A DNA stretch of 64,000 nt, taken from the NCBI GenBank assembly GCA_000320545.1, contig ADNK01002058.1:83501-147500 (forward strand), given 5' to 3'. The notes under the pieces were generated by a model. It saw only the letters and a program-made list of their open reading frames with translations. It had not been told where the DNA came from and searched no databases. The position numbers and the translations under genes were made by a program. Positions 1 through 12,381 of this stretch are shown here, piece by piece. How positions within the stretch are numbered: position 1 is the first letter of the stretch; each line of letters starts with the position of its first letter. This DNA is from Bigelowiella natans CCMP2755. Taxonomy: Eukaryota; Cercozoa; Chlorarachniophyceae.

Positions 1-48
1 GTGTGTGTGTGTGTGATTGTGTGCGGCCCAAAGTCTTTCTCGACGAAC

Positions 49-1381
49 CCATCGATAGTAGCATGAGCTCTGCACCAGCAGGATTCTTGTTAAAGTCAGA
101 GATGATGTCTTTGCGGTGGTTGGGAGGCACTGTTCCGTCGATGATGACATATCGCCATCCCTGTCATTATATATAACACATTCTGAAAATACAATTCGTT
201 GCCTCTCCCCCCCCCCTTTTTCCTTTCTCCTCTTTCATTAACAAGATTGTTACTGATGTCTATGCCAAAGAACGTTATATGCAAAACCTCTCTTTGCAGA
301 TGAATCTCGAGTATCTTGAGCAGCGACGTCCATTGGCTCACAATCACGACCTGCAAGGTTGAACGAGGTCACACCACGGCATGACGACAAGATACAGCAT
401 GCCAAAATATATCATTCATACAGCAGCTTGCATCATTTTGCTATTCTATTGCTGCTCCCTTATGCGGCGAAAAGCGTAGCTGTTTAATTTTTAGTGATCA
501 CCACGCACCAGCTATATTTCGTCAGAATTCTCACACGTATTATCATACCTTATCGCCGGGCCTAGTTGTTCTCACATCTGTGAGCAGCTGGAGTGTGTAT
601 GCGAGCTTGCTGCTCACCCATGACCTATCAGCAAGTACCCTTGCCTGTACACAGTAGCCGATGATGATGATGGTGAGATGATGTGATGATGATGAGTGAA
701 TACCTGTGGATGGGGGTTTAAATAACGAGCTACATCTTCTTCATTCTGCTGCTGCTCCTTCTTGATGCTGCGGTTGTCGCTATTATTGCTGCTTTTTCCA
801 GCGCCCTCATTGATATTCCGGTGATTATCTTCATTATCACTACCATCTTCCTTCCCGTGCATTGTTTTATCATCCTCTTCCTTGCTACTACTTTTCTGAC
901 TCGCCTTCATCGTAGCAGTCGATGATGGCTTCGGTCCTTCATCGTGCCCCTGTTGATCGTCGTTTCTTGTCACCCTTCCTTGCTCGCCGCGTTCTTTGCT
1001 GATTTTCAACTCCGCCAGGGCCGAGGCGACGGATGCAGAATCGATTTCCTCCCGTAAAAGCGCTGGGTGGCAGCACGCCTGTCGCATGCGTAGCAGCGAG
1101 CACAGAAAACTAGCATAAGAAACCCCATCACCGCCATCATCACCGTGATCATCGCCGAACGAGCCACTCATGCCTCCTCCTCCGCCATTGTTGTTACGGC
1201 GACGCTGCACGATGTAGCGCCGGAAGAGCGCGCGTGATCGATTGTTGAGAGTGTCGTGTATGGCCTTCTCGATAAGGGTGAGATTGAGTCTGTGCAGGGT
1301 GAACGTGCGGGGAGGTAGCCGTACTAATGGCTTTCCATCAGTTCCATTCATACGCCTAAAAGAAACAGAAAGAGAGAGGGG

Positions 1382-1425
<44 letters not shown>

Positions 1426-2264
1426 AGCATGGAAATAGCAACGTGATAGCATGAGACGAGATAGGGTGATGATAACACAACGACAGCATGCTAACAAACA
1501 AGAAAAATCTGGATGACATCTCCTCCTCCTCCTCCTCCCGGCTTGCAGGGCGAAAATGTCATAAGCGCTCTCGCCGATCAATGCTGCATTCAGCTCGACG
1601 AATGGAAAGATAATAAAAAGACACGCAGTTATTAGCAGCTGAGGGAGGGAATGACTACGAGTCGCACTTTGTTCGACGAATCATCACGCCCCGGAGGAGA
1701 TTGCTAGCCCTCTGCGTGGAGTTCCTGACGCAGGAGTCCCAAACTTGCGAGTTATTGAACGGCGTGTACTGCAGAAACCGCATCAGGGAAAAGAGTTCTC
1801 CCATCTCATTTTGCAATGGGGTTCCTGTGACAGCCCACCGCGCCCTTGCTGACAAGGCACACACTGCACGTGCACGCCGACTCACAGGATTTTTGATCAT
1901 GTGCGCTTCATCCAAAACGACCCTGTCCCACATTACTTGCAGCAAAGGTGAAGGGGGGGGGGAACTTCCTTCTGCGTCATCATCGTTGTCTTCTCCTCCT
2001 CCTTGCTTGCTCTTGGAAGAGGAAGATGATGGGGGGTGGGGGAAAGGCCCCATGACGTCGCGTACAAGTGTCTCGTATGTCGTAAGGACGATATCTCGTC
2101 GAGATAGCTCCTTGGCGTCCTTGGTCCGTTGAGCGCCTATTCTCCGTTCGATTGACCAGAATGTGACAGCAAAGCAGCATCAGGGATATTATGGTACACC
2201 ACAACACAGCATTTAGCATGAACAGCAGATTTAACGATTTTATTCCTCGGCCTTCTCTTCCTTC

Positions 2265-2357
<93 letters not shown>

Positions 2358-3412
2358 TCCATGTTCGCTTTTTTTATCGACGTCTACTCAGAAGGCTGCT
2401 ACCGTAGTACACGTAAGTGTCAAGGAGCTTCAAGGAGCATCTAGTTGTAATCTCCTCTTGCCATTGATGAATTAGAATCGCTGGACACACAACAATCGTT
2501 GGACCGCGGAGACCTGTAACAGGAACAACAGAGTCATCACTCACCATGCTTCCACAACATGTGCTGAGTGCGCGTAACTATGGAAAAATTTGGATATCAA
2601 AGCACTGACAATTGCTATCGTTTACAATGATCTGTTTGCCTCTGCTCCGTCAATCACGTAAGTGACAGCGACCGCACACTTCCCTTCTACAACTGTAAAT
2701 CCCCCCCCCCCCCCCCCCCCCAAATTCCCCCCTTCTTCAATGTTTCTCCTACTTTTCAGATCAGCCTGATATCGTTCCATGAGTCTTATATTGAGCTCCT
2801 CTTCTTTTCCCTCATACCCTTCGGCGACATCGCGGATCCAATCATGCCGCTCGTGCATTGATTGGTTATACTGCCGATAGAAGTTTGTCAGCCGTGAATG
2901 GAGCTCCGCCACCCTCGCTTCCCGTGTTGGTAGCGACGCTATGTGAGCGGCGTTTCGACGCATTCGAGCGACGATCAAGGAGATCATCATCATTGTCTTT
3001 CCCAAGCCCATCTCGTCAGCCTGTAGTAGTAGTGGATGTTGTTGATGATGATGATAATGATGATGACGACGATAATGATGCTCGAGATGGAGAGAAGACA
3101 CGTACCAAGACGCCGCCCGTTGGTGTTTGGTTCTCACGCCATAACATCCAAGCGAGAGCTTGTCTTTGGTGAGGGAGCAGCGACACCTAGAATGGAAATA
3201 GAGAGGGGAGGACGGAATAGAGAGGCGTGTGTGTATATGAGAGAGAGAGAGAGGCGAGTGAGAAGAATGGGGCGAATTTGATTAACTGATTGAAAAATGG
3301 GGAAGGGAGATGGGAGCAAATCACAGCTTACGGTTGAAACTGCATACTGGCTAGGCATGTTGCGAATTTGTCTTTTGCCACTGCTTCCGTGCATAAACAA
3401 TGATATCATCTC

Positions 3413-3457
<45 letters not shown>

Positions 3458-5062
3458 AGCTACTACTACTACTACTACAACAACTACTACGACTACTACT
3501 ACCATAATGCCCTCAGGATCTGGCACTTCTGTTGAAGCATTGGGAGCTGACTGTAGCGACTTGACCAGTCGTGATATTGCGTCGCGCACTTGAAAACTTA
3601 TTGCATCGTCCTATGAACGAGAAAGACAATCAACCATTATAACAACAGAATGAAAATGCTCAATCAACGAATATAATCAACCGTTATAACAACAGAGAAG
3701 AAAGGGGGGGCGGGAGAAGGGTATTCTACTTCGCCGGTGGTGTCATATCATATTTATTACATATATTTACGTATCTATGATGAAGTTTATAATTTGAACA
3801 TTCAATTCGCACAGCGTCTACTACCTCTAATTTGGGTTCTTCATCCAAAGAAGCTTCTGCTTTGTCACTGTTCTTCTCTCGCGGCTGCTTACGCCTAGAT
3901 GACTACACGTGCACACACAAACCAAAACAAAATAAAACAAGATGAAACCTCGAGAGATAATGTCTTCTATGTATGAACGCTTGTCCAATATGTGCTCTTT
4001 AATGGTGGTGGTGGAGGTGATGATGATGATGATGATAATGGTAATGCTGATGCACACACGCACGCACGATAGGATTCGCCATGATCATCATTCGTTCCGC
4101 TGCCTCGTAGTCGCTCTGCTCAGGTGATGGTGAGGCCATTGCAATGCTCCTGGGAAACGATGATGATGATGATGATGATGATGGTGATGATGGTGATGGT
4201 GATGATGATGGTGATGGTGACGACGATGATGATGATGATTGTGGTGATTCTTATTGCAACGGGAGGAAGAAGGGGAGACAATTAGCAAACAAATGATAAA
4301 CAGCAAGATACTGAATTCCGTGTATTTTTCTATATCTACCCTCACCTCATTCCCAAGGGCCTTGAGGCGATGTTGTGATGCTCCATCTGCCGAAACCCCA
4401 TTAAATACGGCTGCATTTGGCGACGATGCGATTGTGTTGTCGCAGTCAGTGTGCGGCCAGGAGAAGCTGCTCTAAGAGCTCCGAGAAGGGAGTGATGGGG
4501 GGGGCGTGCTTCTGCCGTCTCCATCAGAATCGTGAAGGGAGGATTGAGAGATAAGAACTTTGTTCTCCAGGTGCTTGGATCGATGATCTCGCCACCCACA
4601 CCAACGAGCCTGTCACCACGCCGCACACCCTGCGCGAAGGCCTCAGAACCTAGAGTTCGTGGGGAGGGAGGGGGGGAAGGAGGAGGAGGGAGTCGAATCT
4701 AATAGCCACCTGCATGCAGGCCCTCTTCTCCAATTTCTGCGACTCAAGATGAAACTATTGATATTGACTTTGCAGGTATGCTTCGGGCTGTTTTTTTATT
4801 ACTCTCCTTTCTTCCTTTCTTGCATTTTCTCCTTCTTCTTCTTCTTCTTCTTCTTATTGTTGTTGTTGTTGTTCTCCTCACCGGCTTGCACTCCAACAAC
4901 TTCTAGACCCCCTTTGCGTATCGACATGCCAAATGGTACGTGTCGCACCCAGATCGTTCGTGCAGGAGGCGGCTCTCCTTGCAATCCAAATCTGATAGAG
5001 AAGGAACAAGATGACGATGCTGCCGATGAAGGGTGATACTAATGACAAGTGACAAGATCAAT

Positions 5063-5102
<40 letters not shown>

Positions 5103-6680
5103 GAAGAATATCAATGCATACTGCAAACACACATTTCAGCTTCCCCTTAATATATCACTATATATCACCTTGACCGCCAACGAGCGAGTGCAGATTCTCT
5201 CACCCTTTGCAACCAGTTGGAGGAGGCCGATGAGGATGACGAAGCTTCAGAATTAGGAGGAGACTGCAGTGCTTGGCCCTTCTCCGCTGGTGATGATGGT
5301 GGGGATTGGCCTTCTGCATGATCAGGCTGTTGTTGAACGCCTTTAATTATATCGCTGCTGCTGCTGCTGCTGCGACTAATCTCCTCCAGTTGTGAGTTTC
5401 CGTACCTACGAAAGAGCACAGTGTTGAAGAAGGCGCTGATGCTGCTGATGCTGATGCTGATGCTAGTGGTGGTGGCGGTGGTAGGGTTGAAACGCTAATG
5501 TGCGGCATAATTGAAGCTTATCAAAACGACAAGGAAGAATGTTGCTGCTGCTGCTGCTGCTGTTGGGAAAATGAAACGATGACGCTACGACGATTTTGTA
5601 AAATAATAATAAAGCATTGTATCATTATCATCAGAGCCTGCAGATGTGAGATGTTACACGCATTATTACAGCTGAAGGGGAAGGAACAGATGGCGACCGT
5701 TGCGTATCGTCGTTTTCACCTGAAGGGATAGCAGTCGAATGAGGCTTGCTGTAACACTTCGATGCAAGTACAAATGACGCCCCCAACACACGCGAATGAT
5801 TGAAAAAGGGGGGGGGGGAGGGGGTGATGGGGAGACGGGAAGAAATCATCCCGACAATCAACGCTGTCGAATATTTGCCGTGCTTCATTTCCACCATCAG
5901 ACTATAGAGATGGTGAATTGAGTACCCATCCGCCCTGGGGAAGGGATGAGGCTTCTACAACGCTGTTTTGAGTCAGCCAAGTCACTCCACGCCTACGCGA
6001 TCGATAGGTTTGATTCAATGCAGAAATTTAACAGCAACGACGACGACAAGCATGACGACGATTATACTGATGAGCAATCTATTCTATAGGAAGAAGGGAG
6101 GAGGTGGCTATTGTAGTGGCAAAATGCAACGCAGGCGTGCGTGTGCAAGAGAGTAGTGCGCAAAATTACTCTTTTGATTTGATTCTGTCGAGTCGTGCCT
6201 CCAAGCGAGGTTCGGTTCGAAAAGCTAAGCCTCTTGGATCCAATACGCGATAAAAGCTCTAAATAATAAATAAGATTGACAATTAAAAAAGTGAAGAAGA
6301 TAGAGACAAAGAATAATGATAAAAACGACGAGTACCAGTACTACTACCTAACGTTGTTTGAGCTAGATCATTATATATTAATGGAAGAGTAATTTCACTA
6401 CCAATACCGTATTTCGGAATAGCTCTTTATTGACATTCTCCATTGTCGGTGAAGGAGCTCTAGTCTCCTTGTCCTTATCTTTGGCATGACCGTCATCACC
6501 ACCACCATCCTCATCATTATTATTATCGTCATCTTTTCCTTCTATCGTCGCCTTCGTAACAATACGCGACTTCTGCATCGCTCTTCCGATTTGTTGGGCG
6601 ATTGCTCGCCTTCTGTCTCTGCTACTGGACTCTAAAGAAGGAGGGGGGTCTAAGGCTTCGCCTGTACATTTGTTCTTCAT
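49..6680 (-). CDS. TTF2/lodestar-like SNF2 helicase with N-terminal SH3-like and PDZ segments (C-terminus off window)
   Basis: SNF2-family DNA translocase, closest by eye to RNA polymerase II termination factor TTF2 (lodestar) and the Rad5/Rad16 branch. In-phase exons: 6408-6680, 6170-6258, 5926-5992, 5720-5748, 5169-5405, 4882-4991, 4346-4649, 3825-3894, 3503-3610, 3106-3186, 2753-3020, 2403-2513, 1668-2136, 704-1355, 549-644, 288-350, about 49-160 (about 1,046 codons so far). Helicase motifs in order: [13 protein letters not shown], Walker [53 protein letters not shown], then the C-lobe [14 protein letters not shown] and [11 protein letters not shown]. The later helicase motifs lie before base 1. 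Upstream, 4346-4991 encodes a PDZ-like fold ([18 protein letters not shown]) and 5926-6258 a bacterial-SH3-like piece ([15 protein letters not shown]). The start at 6680 is the first ATG of the most 5' exon found. SNF2 identity is sure; the join to the N-terminal exons rests on phase agreement only, so two adjacent genes remain possible. Confidence 0.82.
1388..1421. repeat. (GA)n microsatellite
   Basis: On the SNF2 gene's coding strand it is a (CT)n tract ending about 30 bases before the acceptor of exon 704-1355. Confidence 0.95.
2271..2353. repeat. (CT)n(CA)n compound microsatellite
   Basis: About 20 CT units, a short TGAAACAT linker and about 18 CA units, in an intron of the SNF2 gene. 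Confidence 0.95.
2700..2722. repeat. poly-C tract
   Basis: More than 20 consecutive C in the intron after the Walker A exon. Confidence 0.9.
3411..3502. repeat. poly-C, (CT)n and (ACT)n tracts
   Basis: C run, about 18 CT units and an ACT array reaching the splice donor of exon 3503-3610 of the SNF2 gene. Confidence 0.9.
4017..4241. repeat. (GAT)n arrays
   Basis: Two GAT/GGT-type arrays at 4017-4040 and 4155-4241, inside the intron between the PDZ exon and exon 3825-3894. Confidence 0.9.
5065..5099. repeat. (TA)n microsatellite
   Basis: About 17 TA units in the intron 5' of the first PDZ exon. Confidence 0.95.
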
Positions 6681-7025
6681 TTTGAGTGTTGCGTTGTTTT
6701 CTTGTGCGCTTGTATTGTCTTCTTCCGCCTCATAAAATTCTCTTTCATTTCTTCCGCTCCCTCGTCGTTGCTCTCCCTCTTTCGCGTTTGATGCATCCGT
6801 CCGTCGATGCTGCTGTCTCTCGTTCCACTTCTAAGATAATGATGGCAGCGCAAACAACAAAAGATCCCCTTTTTTCAACTTATTCTGAACGGATAAAATG
6901 AAAGCAGAGCAGTATCATGCACAAACGAGCCAACGCTGCTGGAGTGTGAAGACACATGAAAGAGTTCAGTATGCAATATGTCTCTTTGTGTCGAACTACG
7001 AGCTAGCTGGTTACAAGTGAAATAT

Positions 7026-7400
7026 TTACTGAATTCTGTATCTGGTGTGTATGTGCAAGCATACCATTGCTGATCGTGCTCTTGGAGAGATGAGAGGTGT
7101 GCGGTAAGGCTGCTGGGTTCTTGTCATCGTTGAAGATCGCGTAAGAGACGGCACTTTAAGACTTGCTCGAGCGGCAGATGGGGCCCGGCGAGGAGGGGTA
7201 AGAGGTGCCATGATTACGTCAGATGGGGAACGCAAGCCATAATTTTCCTCCTCAGGGGAAGGAGACGAAGGAATCTTCACCGATGTTGTTGTCATTTCGT
7301 CCTCCCCCTGCTGCTGCTCTGCGACAGCGCAGCAACTCGACAAGCCGTGTAGCATAAAGAAGTATACAAGCACACGAGAAACATGTCGCTTGATGGACAT
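7026..7400 (-). CDS. hypothetical Pro/Ser-rich ORF
   Basis: Open frame of 124 codons, not recognised. It begins with a hydrophobic stretch (VLVYFFMLHGLSS) that could be a signal peptide or anchor, followed by a Pro/Ser/Arg-rich tail containing PLTPPRRAPSAARASLK. A possible splice donor (ATG followed by gtatgc) occurs near its end, so it may be one exon of a longer gene. It lies upstream of the SNF2 gene on the same strand and could be its alternative 5' exon, but I saw no good acceptor to connect them. Confidence 0.25.
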   Translation of the reverse strand: MSIKRHVSRVLVYFFMLHGLSSCCAVAEQQQGEDEMTTTSVKIPSSPSPEEENYGLRSPSDVIMAPLTPPRRAPSAARASLKVPSLTRSSTMTRTQQPYRTPLISPRARSAMVCLHIHTRYRIQ

Positions 7401-8843
7401 GTTTTATTACACTCTCACTAGCCTTGGAAGCCCTAATTTCGTAATCGTCTCTATCGATGCTCCGAGGTTGTTACCGCCTTATCTCGGGTGAGAGGACGCA
7501 ATCATCCCAAAAGCACCAGGGTTAGATGCCGAGAGCAGAGCAACAGAATCAATGGAACTAATTGTCCGCACGATTATTTATGTTAATACTAGGTCGTAGG
7601 AGAGCACACAGTGTTGAGGAGGAGGGTGAGTGTGATTGTCAGCCCTGAAAGGAGTCCATATTTTACCCGAACAACATAAGCGCGGGTAAGCGTTGCCGAC
7701 GTGATCCGCTGCTATCGTATATTTTCTCTGCTTTCCACCTCTATTTCGATATTTTTTTGAAGAATCCCGTTAGTGACGGTAATCGCATGATTTGGCTCAG
7801 TTCAAAGGATGCCCTTGATTTGCTATCTTGCGACAGAAATTTTTTCATGTCGGACGGACAAGAGACTTTCCGGACTTCCGAGCTCGGAAGAATACGTGAC
7901 CAAAATTAACATACGGGAAGGAAAATGCAAATGGTTTTTATCCGACGACAGAGTATCTTTGCTGTCGCAATGACAGAATGTTCTTTTTTTTTTTATACTC
8001 GCGGATGATGATCTTCTGGGGCTTTCCGAGGAAGGGGCGCTCGTGGGTGATGATCCTTAAACCGCCCCATTAGAATCAATTCATTCACTCAATCATTCAT
8101 GTATAGATGTATACACCTAAATTAAGCGATGTGCAAAGGTTGCTTGTCAGCTTCGAGCTTGGAAACCATTCCATGAACAATTGTATGAAATCAAGGATCG
8201 GACGCACTCGCATTTTGTACAAGCGTCAAAAGGAATGTAGCTTCAATTTGCGCAGTAGCAGAATGTGAAAGAACGAAATGCATGAGAAGAGCTCATAGTC
8301 CAATTGACATTGCATAGCAAGTGTATTTCTAAAGTCTCACAGTAACAAATGATCTTCAGCTTGCAGGAAATGTTTGTTCGGAGATCAGACTGCAGAACAA
8401 CGTGCACAGTGCACCGTTCTAGCGTTGATGAATTTTGTCCTGGCCGCAAAATGAGTGCAAAACAGCAGGCATCACAAGCTCTTGGCGCACGTGGCCAACG
8501 TAGTACTCCTCTCCGAAACACAAAACACCTCGTGGAAATTGTGCCTCCTGGGATTGATGTAATCCCTAAACTTCTGTGCGCATTTCGAAGCCCGTTGCAT
8601 CATTACACACACAACTAGACAACATGCGCTGCGCCGTTGAGGACTCGTGACTGGGCTCGCACAATACATTGTACAATACATGTACAATTAAAACTAAAAT
8701 CATTGAGTTTCTATTTCCTTAACACACAAATTACTTAAAAGAACTTCCTTCGAGAGACAAGCGCAACAAAAGTAGCAAACACTGTGATTCTACATATCAC
8801 ACTGATTAGTTTCCCAGAGCTTCGGTTCTTAATGTAACGTCGT
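7401..8843. other. spacer with no recognisable gene
   Basis: About 1.4 kb between the hypothetical ORF and the 3' end of the sulfotransferase gene. It contains short open frames on both strands (for example 8349-8618 +), none with a motif I recognise and none with convincing splice signals. No large repeat was seen. Confidence 0.5.
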
Positions 8844-11065
8844 TCAAGTAAACCCACCCATGAAGGGAGAGGCGAGCTGGCTTCCTGCTCCATAAAATAC
8901 GAAGAAATAAAATGATAAGAACGATGGAGACACTACACTTAATGTTGGCAGCGATTTAAGCATCATACACATACAAAATACTTTTGTGCGTATATGTACG
9001 TGTGCGCTGATCTCTGTCTGGTGTATTGCTTTAAACATATGTCTTAAACACATTAAGACATGCGTATTATCAACATATGTCAAGATTACATCAATTGTTC
9101 TCTCAAACATCTTCAATTCCTGTGCACCGTATGCAGCCTGATAAAGTACAATCGAGAAACTACTTTCATCCTAATGGCCAAATCAGAGCTTTTAGCACTC
9201 ATTATCAGTTTAACCTTATAATCTCCCGACTTTCCTTTTCGGATAAATTTGAAGTCACCTCGCCACCGGACAGTCGTCGGTTGGAATCTGCGCCAAAAAT
9301 GCACAGTCTTTGTGAACGACATCACTGCGATCATCATCAATTCAAAGATAGGCCACATATTTGCTATATTCCACACAAACTGTTGCTACATACACAATTC
9401 AAAGAAAGTGAAAGCTTGTGCTAGAGAACGAAGAAGATATGCATATGTACATATAACTGTAAATACATAAATATGTGTATTTAATATTTTGAAACAAGGC
9501 TTTACTGCTGTGAAAGGACCTTTCGATCCTCTGCTTCATCCATGAGAAACTGAAAATTATACACACGCTCTGTATCGGTAGGCTGCATAGTACGTGTTGC
9601 ATCTTATCATGCATTTCCCTCTCTTCTATTCTCCCAGCATGTACATTAGTGCGTGCAATCTTATCGTAGAATCTATTCAATGTTGCGTTATATGTTTTAC
9701 CTGAAAGTTTCCACGCGGGCCTTCATTGTATTCTCGCTGATGCTTATCCCGAGAAAATTAACGATCTGAATCGTTTTTAGTTCAGTTCTTGTGATTACAC
9801 GAATTAACAAATCTCACTAAGATATGCATTGTATAACTGATGGGAAAACAAACGACCGAAACTTTATCGTGAATACCCGTGAAACTTCGCGTTCCAAATT
9901 TTGCCTTAGATCCTCAAATTTCACAAATAAGATGCGCTTACTCTCAGCTCTTGACCATCCCAGAGATGAAGTACAAAATGGAGCAATGTAAAACAACAAG
10001 AATAGTTTATGTTAATACAGCCTGGAATTTTGGAAGATCGCTGATTTGGATTATCATGATCGTTTTCCAATGGCGATTACACACGCAACACAGTCCCGTG
10101 TGTTTTTGTGTACGAGTAAGATTAGGTACTAAAATTGTACAGTGTTATTCACAATGCAAGTATTTGTTACGTCAGGCACCTACCTTGCAGCGTCGAAAGA
10201 CATAATATGATCCACCTAATTCATCCAGAGGCAGGCATATAATCAAACGCAGATAATCCAATTTATCTCATTTACTTTTTCCCAGACTGACGGTGCAACT
10301 CCATGTTTTTATAGGTCATACATATTGCACTGGATTTGTATTACGATATCATTCACGAATATGCGAGATAAAAACTATGAGCGCTTAGTCCTACAATCTA
10401 CCCATTTCCCATACGGCATGGATCCATCAACGAAACGCTCGTGAAACCTACAATACACCACCATGTTCGATTTAAAATATAATTAAAACAGCATACATTC
10501 GAGGTAAATTGGAAACTATTCATGTGATATCCACGCATACACATGCATGCGAACAATTGTACACACAACAATCGTACACGAAGTGTGCCAAATTTTTGTA
10601 AGACACGGATTATAGTAATCAGATTCTGCTGATTATACGTTACTTACTCGGCAAAGGTGCTAGAAACTATAGGTTCTGTTTCGGATCCGACTTTGAGCTG
10701 ATGCCTGATAATAACAAGAAACAAACACTCTTTTCAGTTAACAGAAAATAAACATTCTAGGCGATGTATTGATGGATAAACTCGCACTTTCGCGCAAGAT
10801 TAGTCGTCATAGTAGAGTATTACGATAGATGCTTGAAGAAGGAGACAGCAGCATCCCTTCCATCCCGAACAACGTAAATATACCTACAATATGAGACATA
10901 AGCTTCTTCTTCTTCTTCTTATGTCTGTATTTCAAAGCTATTATATTTGTCTTCCCCCCACCTTGCCTCCTGGTGTTTCGGCAAGTACCTCCACCAAAGA
11001 TGTGTGTTGAAGACACGCCAACCCATCTTTGTTACAACAACTTTATCAGCACACAAATATGCGCG

Positions 11066-11108
<43 letters not shown>

Positions 11109-11893
11109 TATCACACATGTATATATTTTCCACTCACATTTCAATGTCGAAATATATCATGGTAAACAAACACGCATGCACAGAATGCCCTTCCATGAGC
11201 GAATTGTACGAAAGCTATGTAATATCATCGTTACCTTATGGTGTAATTTTGAGACTTTCACCTTGATCGTAGGACTTGGTTTATCTACCTCCCAGGTCGA
11301 ATCCGCTTCGTAAAATGGTGCAAGATCGCTAACATGCCCTATGTTCCACACAGAAGATAGAAAGTAGAATCTTGATGCTGTTTCGTTGTTGATCACCAAT
11401 ACACTTCATGTTGGCTGCTGTCATGTTTCGCATTGCGCTCATCATATTCTCTGTGTCCTTTTTTCACTGTCATCCATAATTTATACAGGCAGGATTACTC
11501 CAAAAGATACTCGTAATAATCGTTGGGCTTGCTACATACCCTTGTGCAACTTCGGCGCGAGAAGACTTTATTATTGATCCGCATTCCAAACAGCACGGTC
11601 GTCATTCCATCAGAATAGAAAGAGGTATAATAAGTAATTGTCATCATCCGAGAATTGAAGCAAAAATTACACAAACAAAAGTCAACGATGGAAGTCTAAT
11701 TCCTATTTAAACCTGAGATCATTGTGACCTATACACGCCCTATTTACCGCAAGACTCTTTTACCTCCTCACCCCTCTTCAGCATTACAATACCTTAGGCA
11801 TATATGCTGCATCCATGTCGTTCCAGATTTGGGATAGCTACAAATAAACAAGTCTCGTAGACCCTCGGCCCTCCCCAGCAATCGACAGCGATT
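8844..11893 (-). CDS. cytosolic-type sulfotransferase (PAPS-dependent), many small exons
   Basis: Transfers sulfate from PAPS to small acceptors; Sulfotransfer_1 family. Exons fit in phase: 11793-11893, 11540-11565, 11262-11338, 10962-11026, 10824-10883, 10648-10704, 10402-10447, 10184-10215, 9877-9949, 9701-9765, 9520-9549, 9215-9287, 9090-9137, 8844-8876 (786 nt, 262 codons including stop). Family landmarks in order: 5'-phosphosulfate loop CSYPKSGTTWMQH, DLAPFYEADSTWE, GWRVFNTHLWWRYLPK, YIYVVRDGRDAAVSFFKHL with the 3'-phosphate-binding R and S, GKWVDHI, ILFVKFEDLRQNLEREVSR, IVNFLGI, FQPTTVRW, RKGKSGDYK, and a C-terminal PFMGGFT. Family members are usually near 290 residues, so a short first exon with the ATG is missing; it should lie between 11.9 and 12.4 kb. 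The Asn that normally follows GDYK reads Ala across the splice junction. Exons of 26-33 nt are unusually small. Substrate unknown. Confidence 0.85.
11058..11105. repeat. (GC)n(AC)n microsatellite
   Basis: GCGC alternation followed by about 18 AC units in the third resolved intron of the sulfotransferase gene. Confidence 0.95.
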
Positions 11894-12381
11894 CTAACGC
11901 AAAGGGTAAACATCGCTGCATGGAAAATCTATTCTCCATAAAAATACGATACCAGTGTTTCTTTGGATGTAATGTCGAGAAGGGGCTGTTCCTCGGTGTC
12001 CATCTTCGGTTGCGACGACGATGGTAATGATGATAATGGATGACGGTGGTGGTTCGGAGAGGCAGAAGAGGCCGACGGACCGAGAAATTTCGCGCAGAAA
12101 ATGTACCGTGTTTCTTACTCGCGACAACCCAACAGCAGCTTTTTCTGTTTGGAGATACGACCATTTTGGGCAGGAAATTGTAGGATATTCTCCGTACTTT
12201 TGGTGAGAAAACAGACAGCAGCAGCGGGCTTACACGACCCTGCCCCCTCCCTCGACGAACCAACACGTTCCAGGAAAAAAAGCTGTACGCGTTGGCCTTC
12301 TGTCTTCTACTCTTCTTCTCGACGAGGGCAACTATTGCTGATGAAATTGTAGATCTTGGCCTTAGAGGAATTCCCTCACCA
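11894..12381. promoter_or_regulatory. divergent spacer: sulfotransferase (-) / ADAT3 (+)
   Basis: The two genes are transcribed away from each other here. The first sulfotransferase exon probably falls inside this interval, so the true promoter is shorter. A long minus-strand open frame covers it (11838-12785) but does not match either gene's coding frame. No TATA-like or other core element was assigned. Confidence 0.4.

Noticed and set aside
2137-2358. Arg/Glu and Cys/Val repeat ORFs across microsatellites
   Set aside because: Translations of dinucleotide repeats in an SNF2 intron; the same applies to such ORFs near 24.2, 42.3, 53.9 and 54.1 kb.
4155-4241. Regular GAT arrays looking like a CRISPR or satellite block
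   Set aside because: Plain trinucleotide microsatellites without spacers, lying in introns.
8349-8618. 89-codon plus-strand frame downstream of the sulfotransferase gene
   Set aside because: No recognisable family and no splice structure; kept only as part of the spacer.
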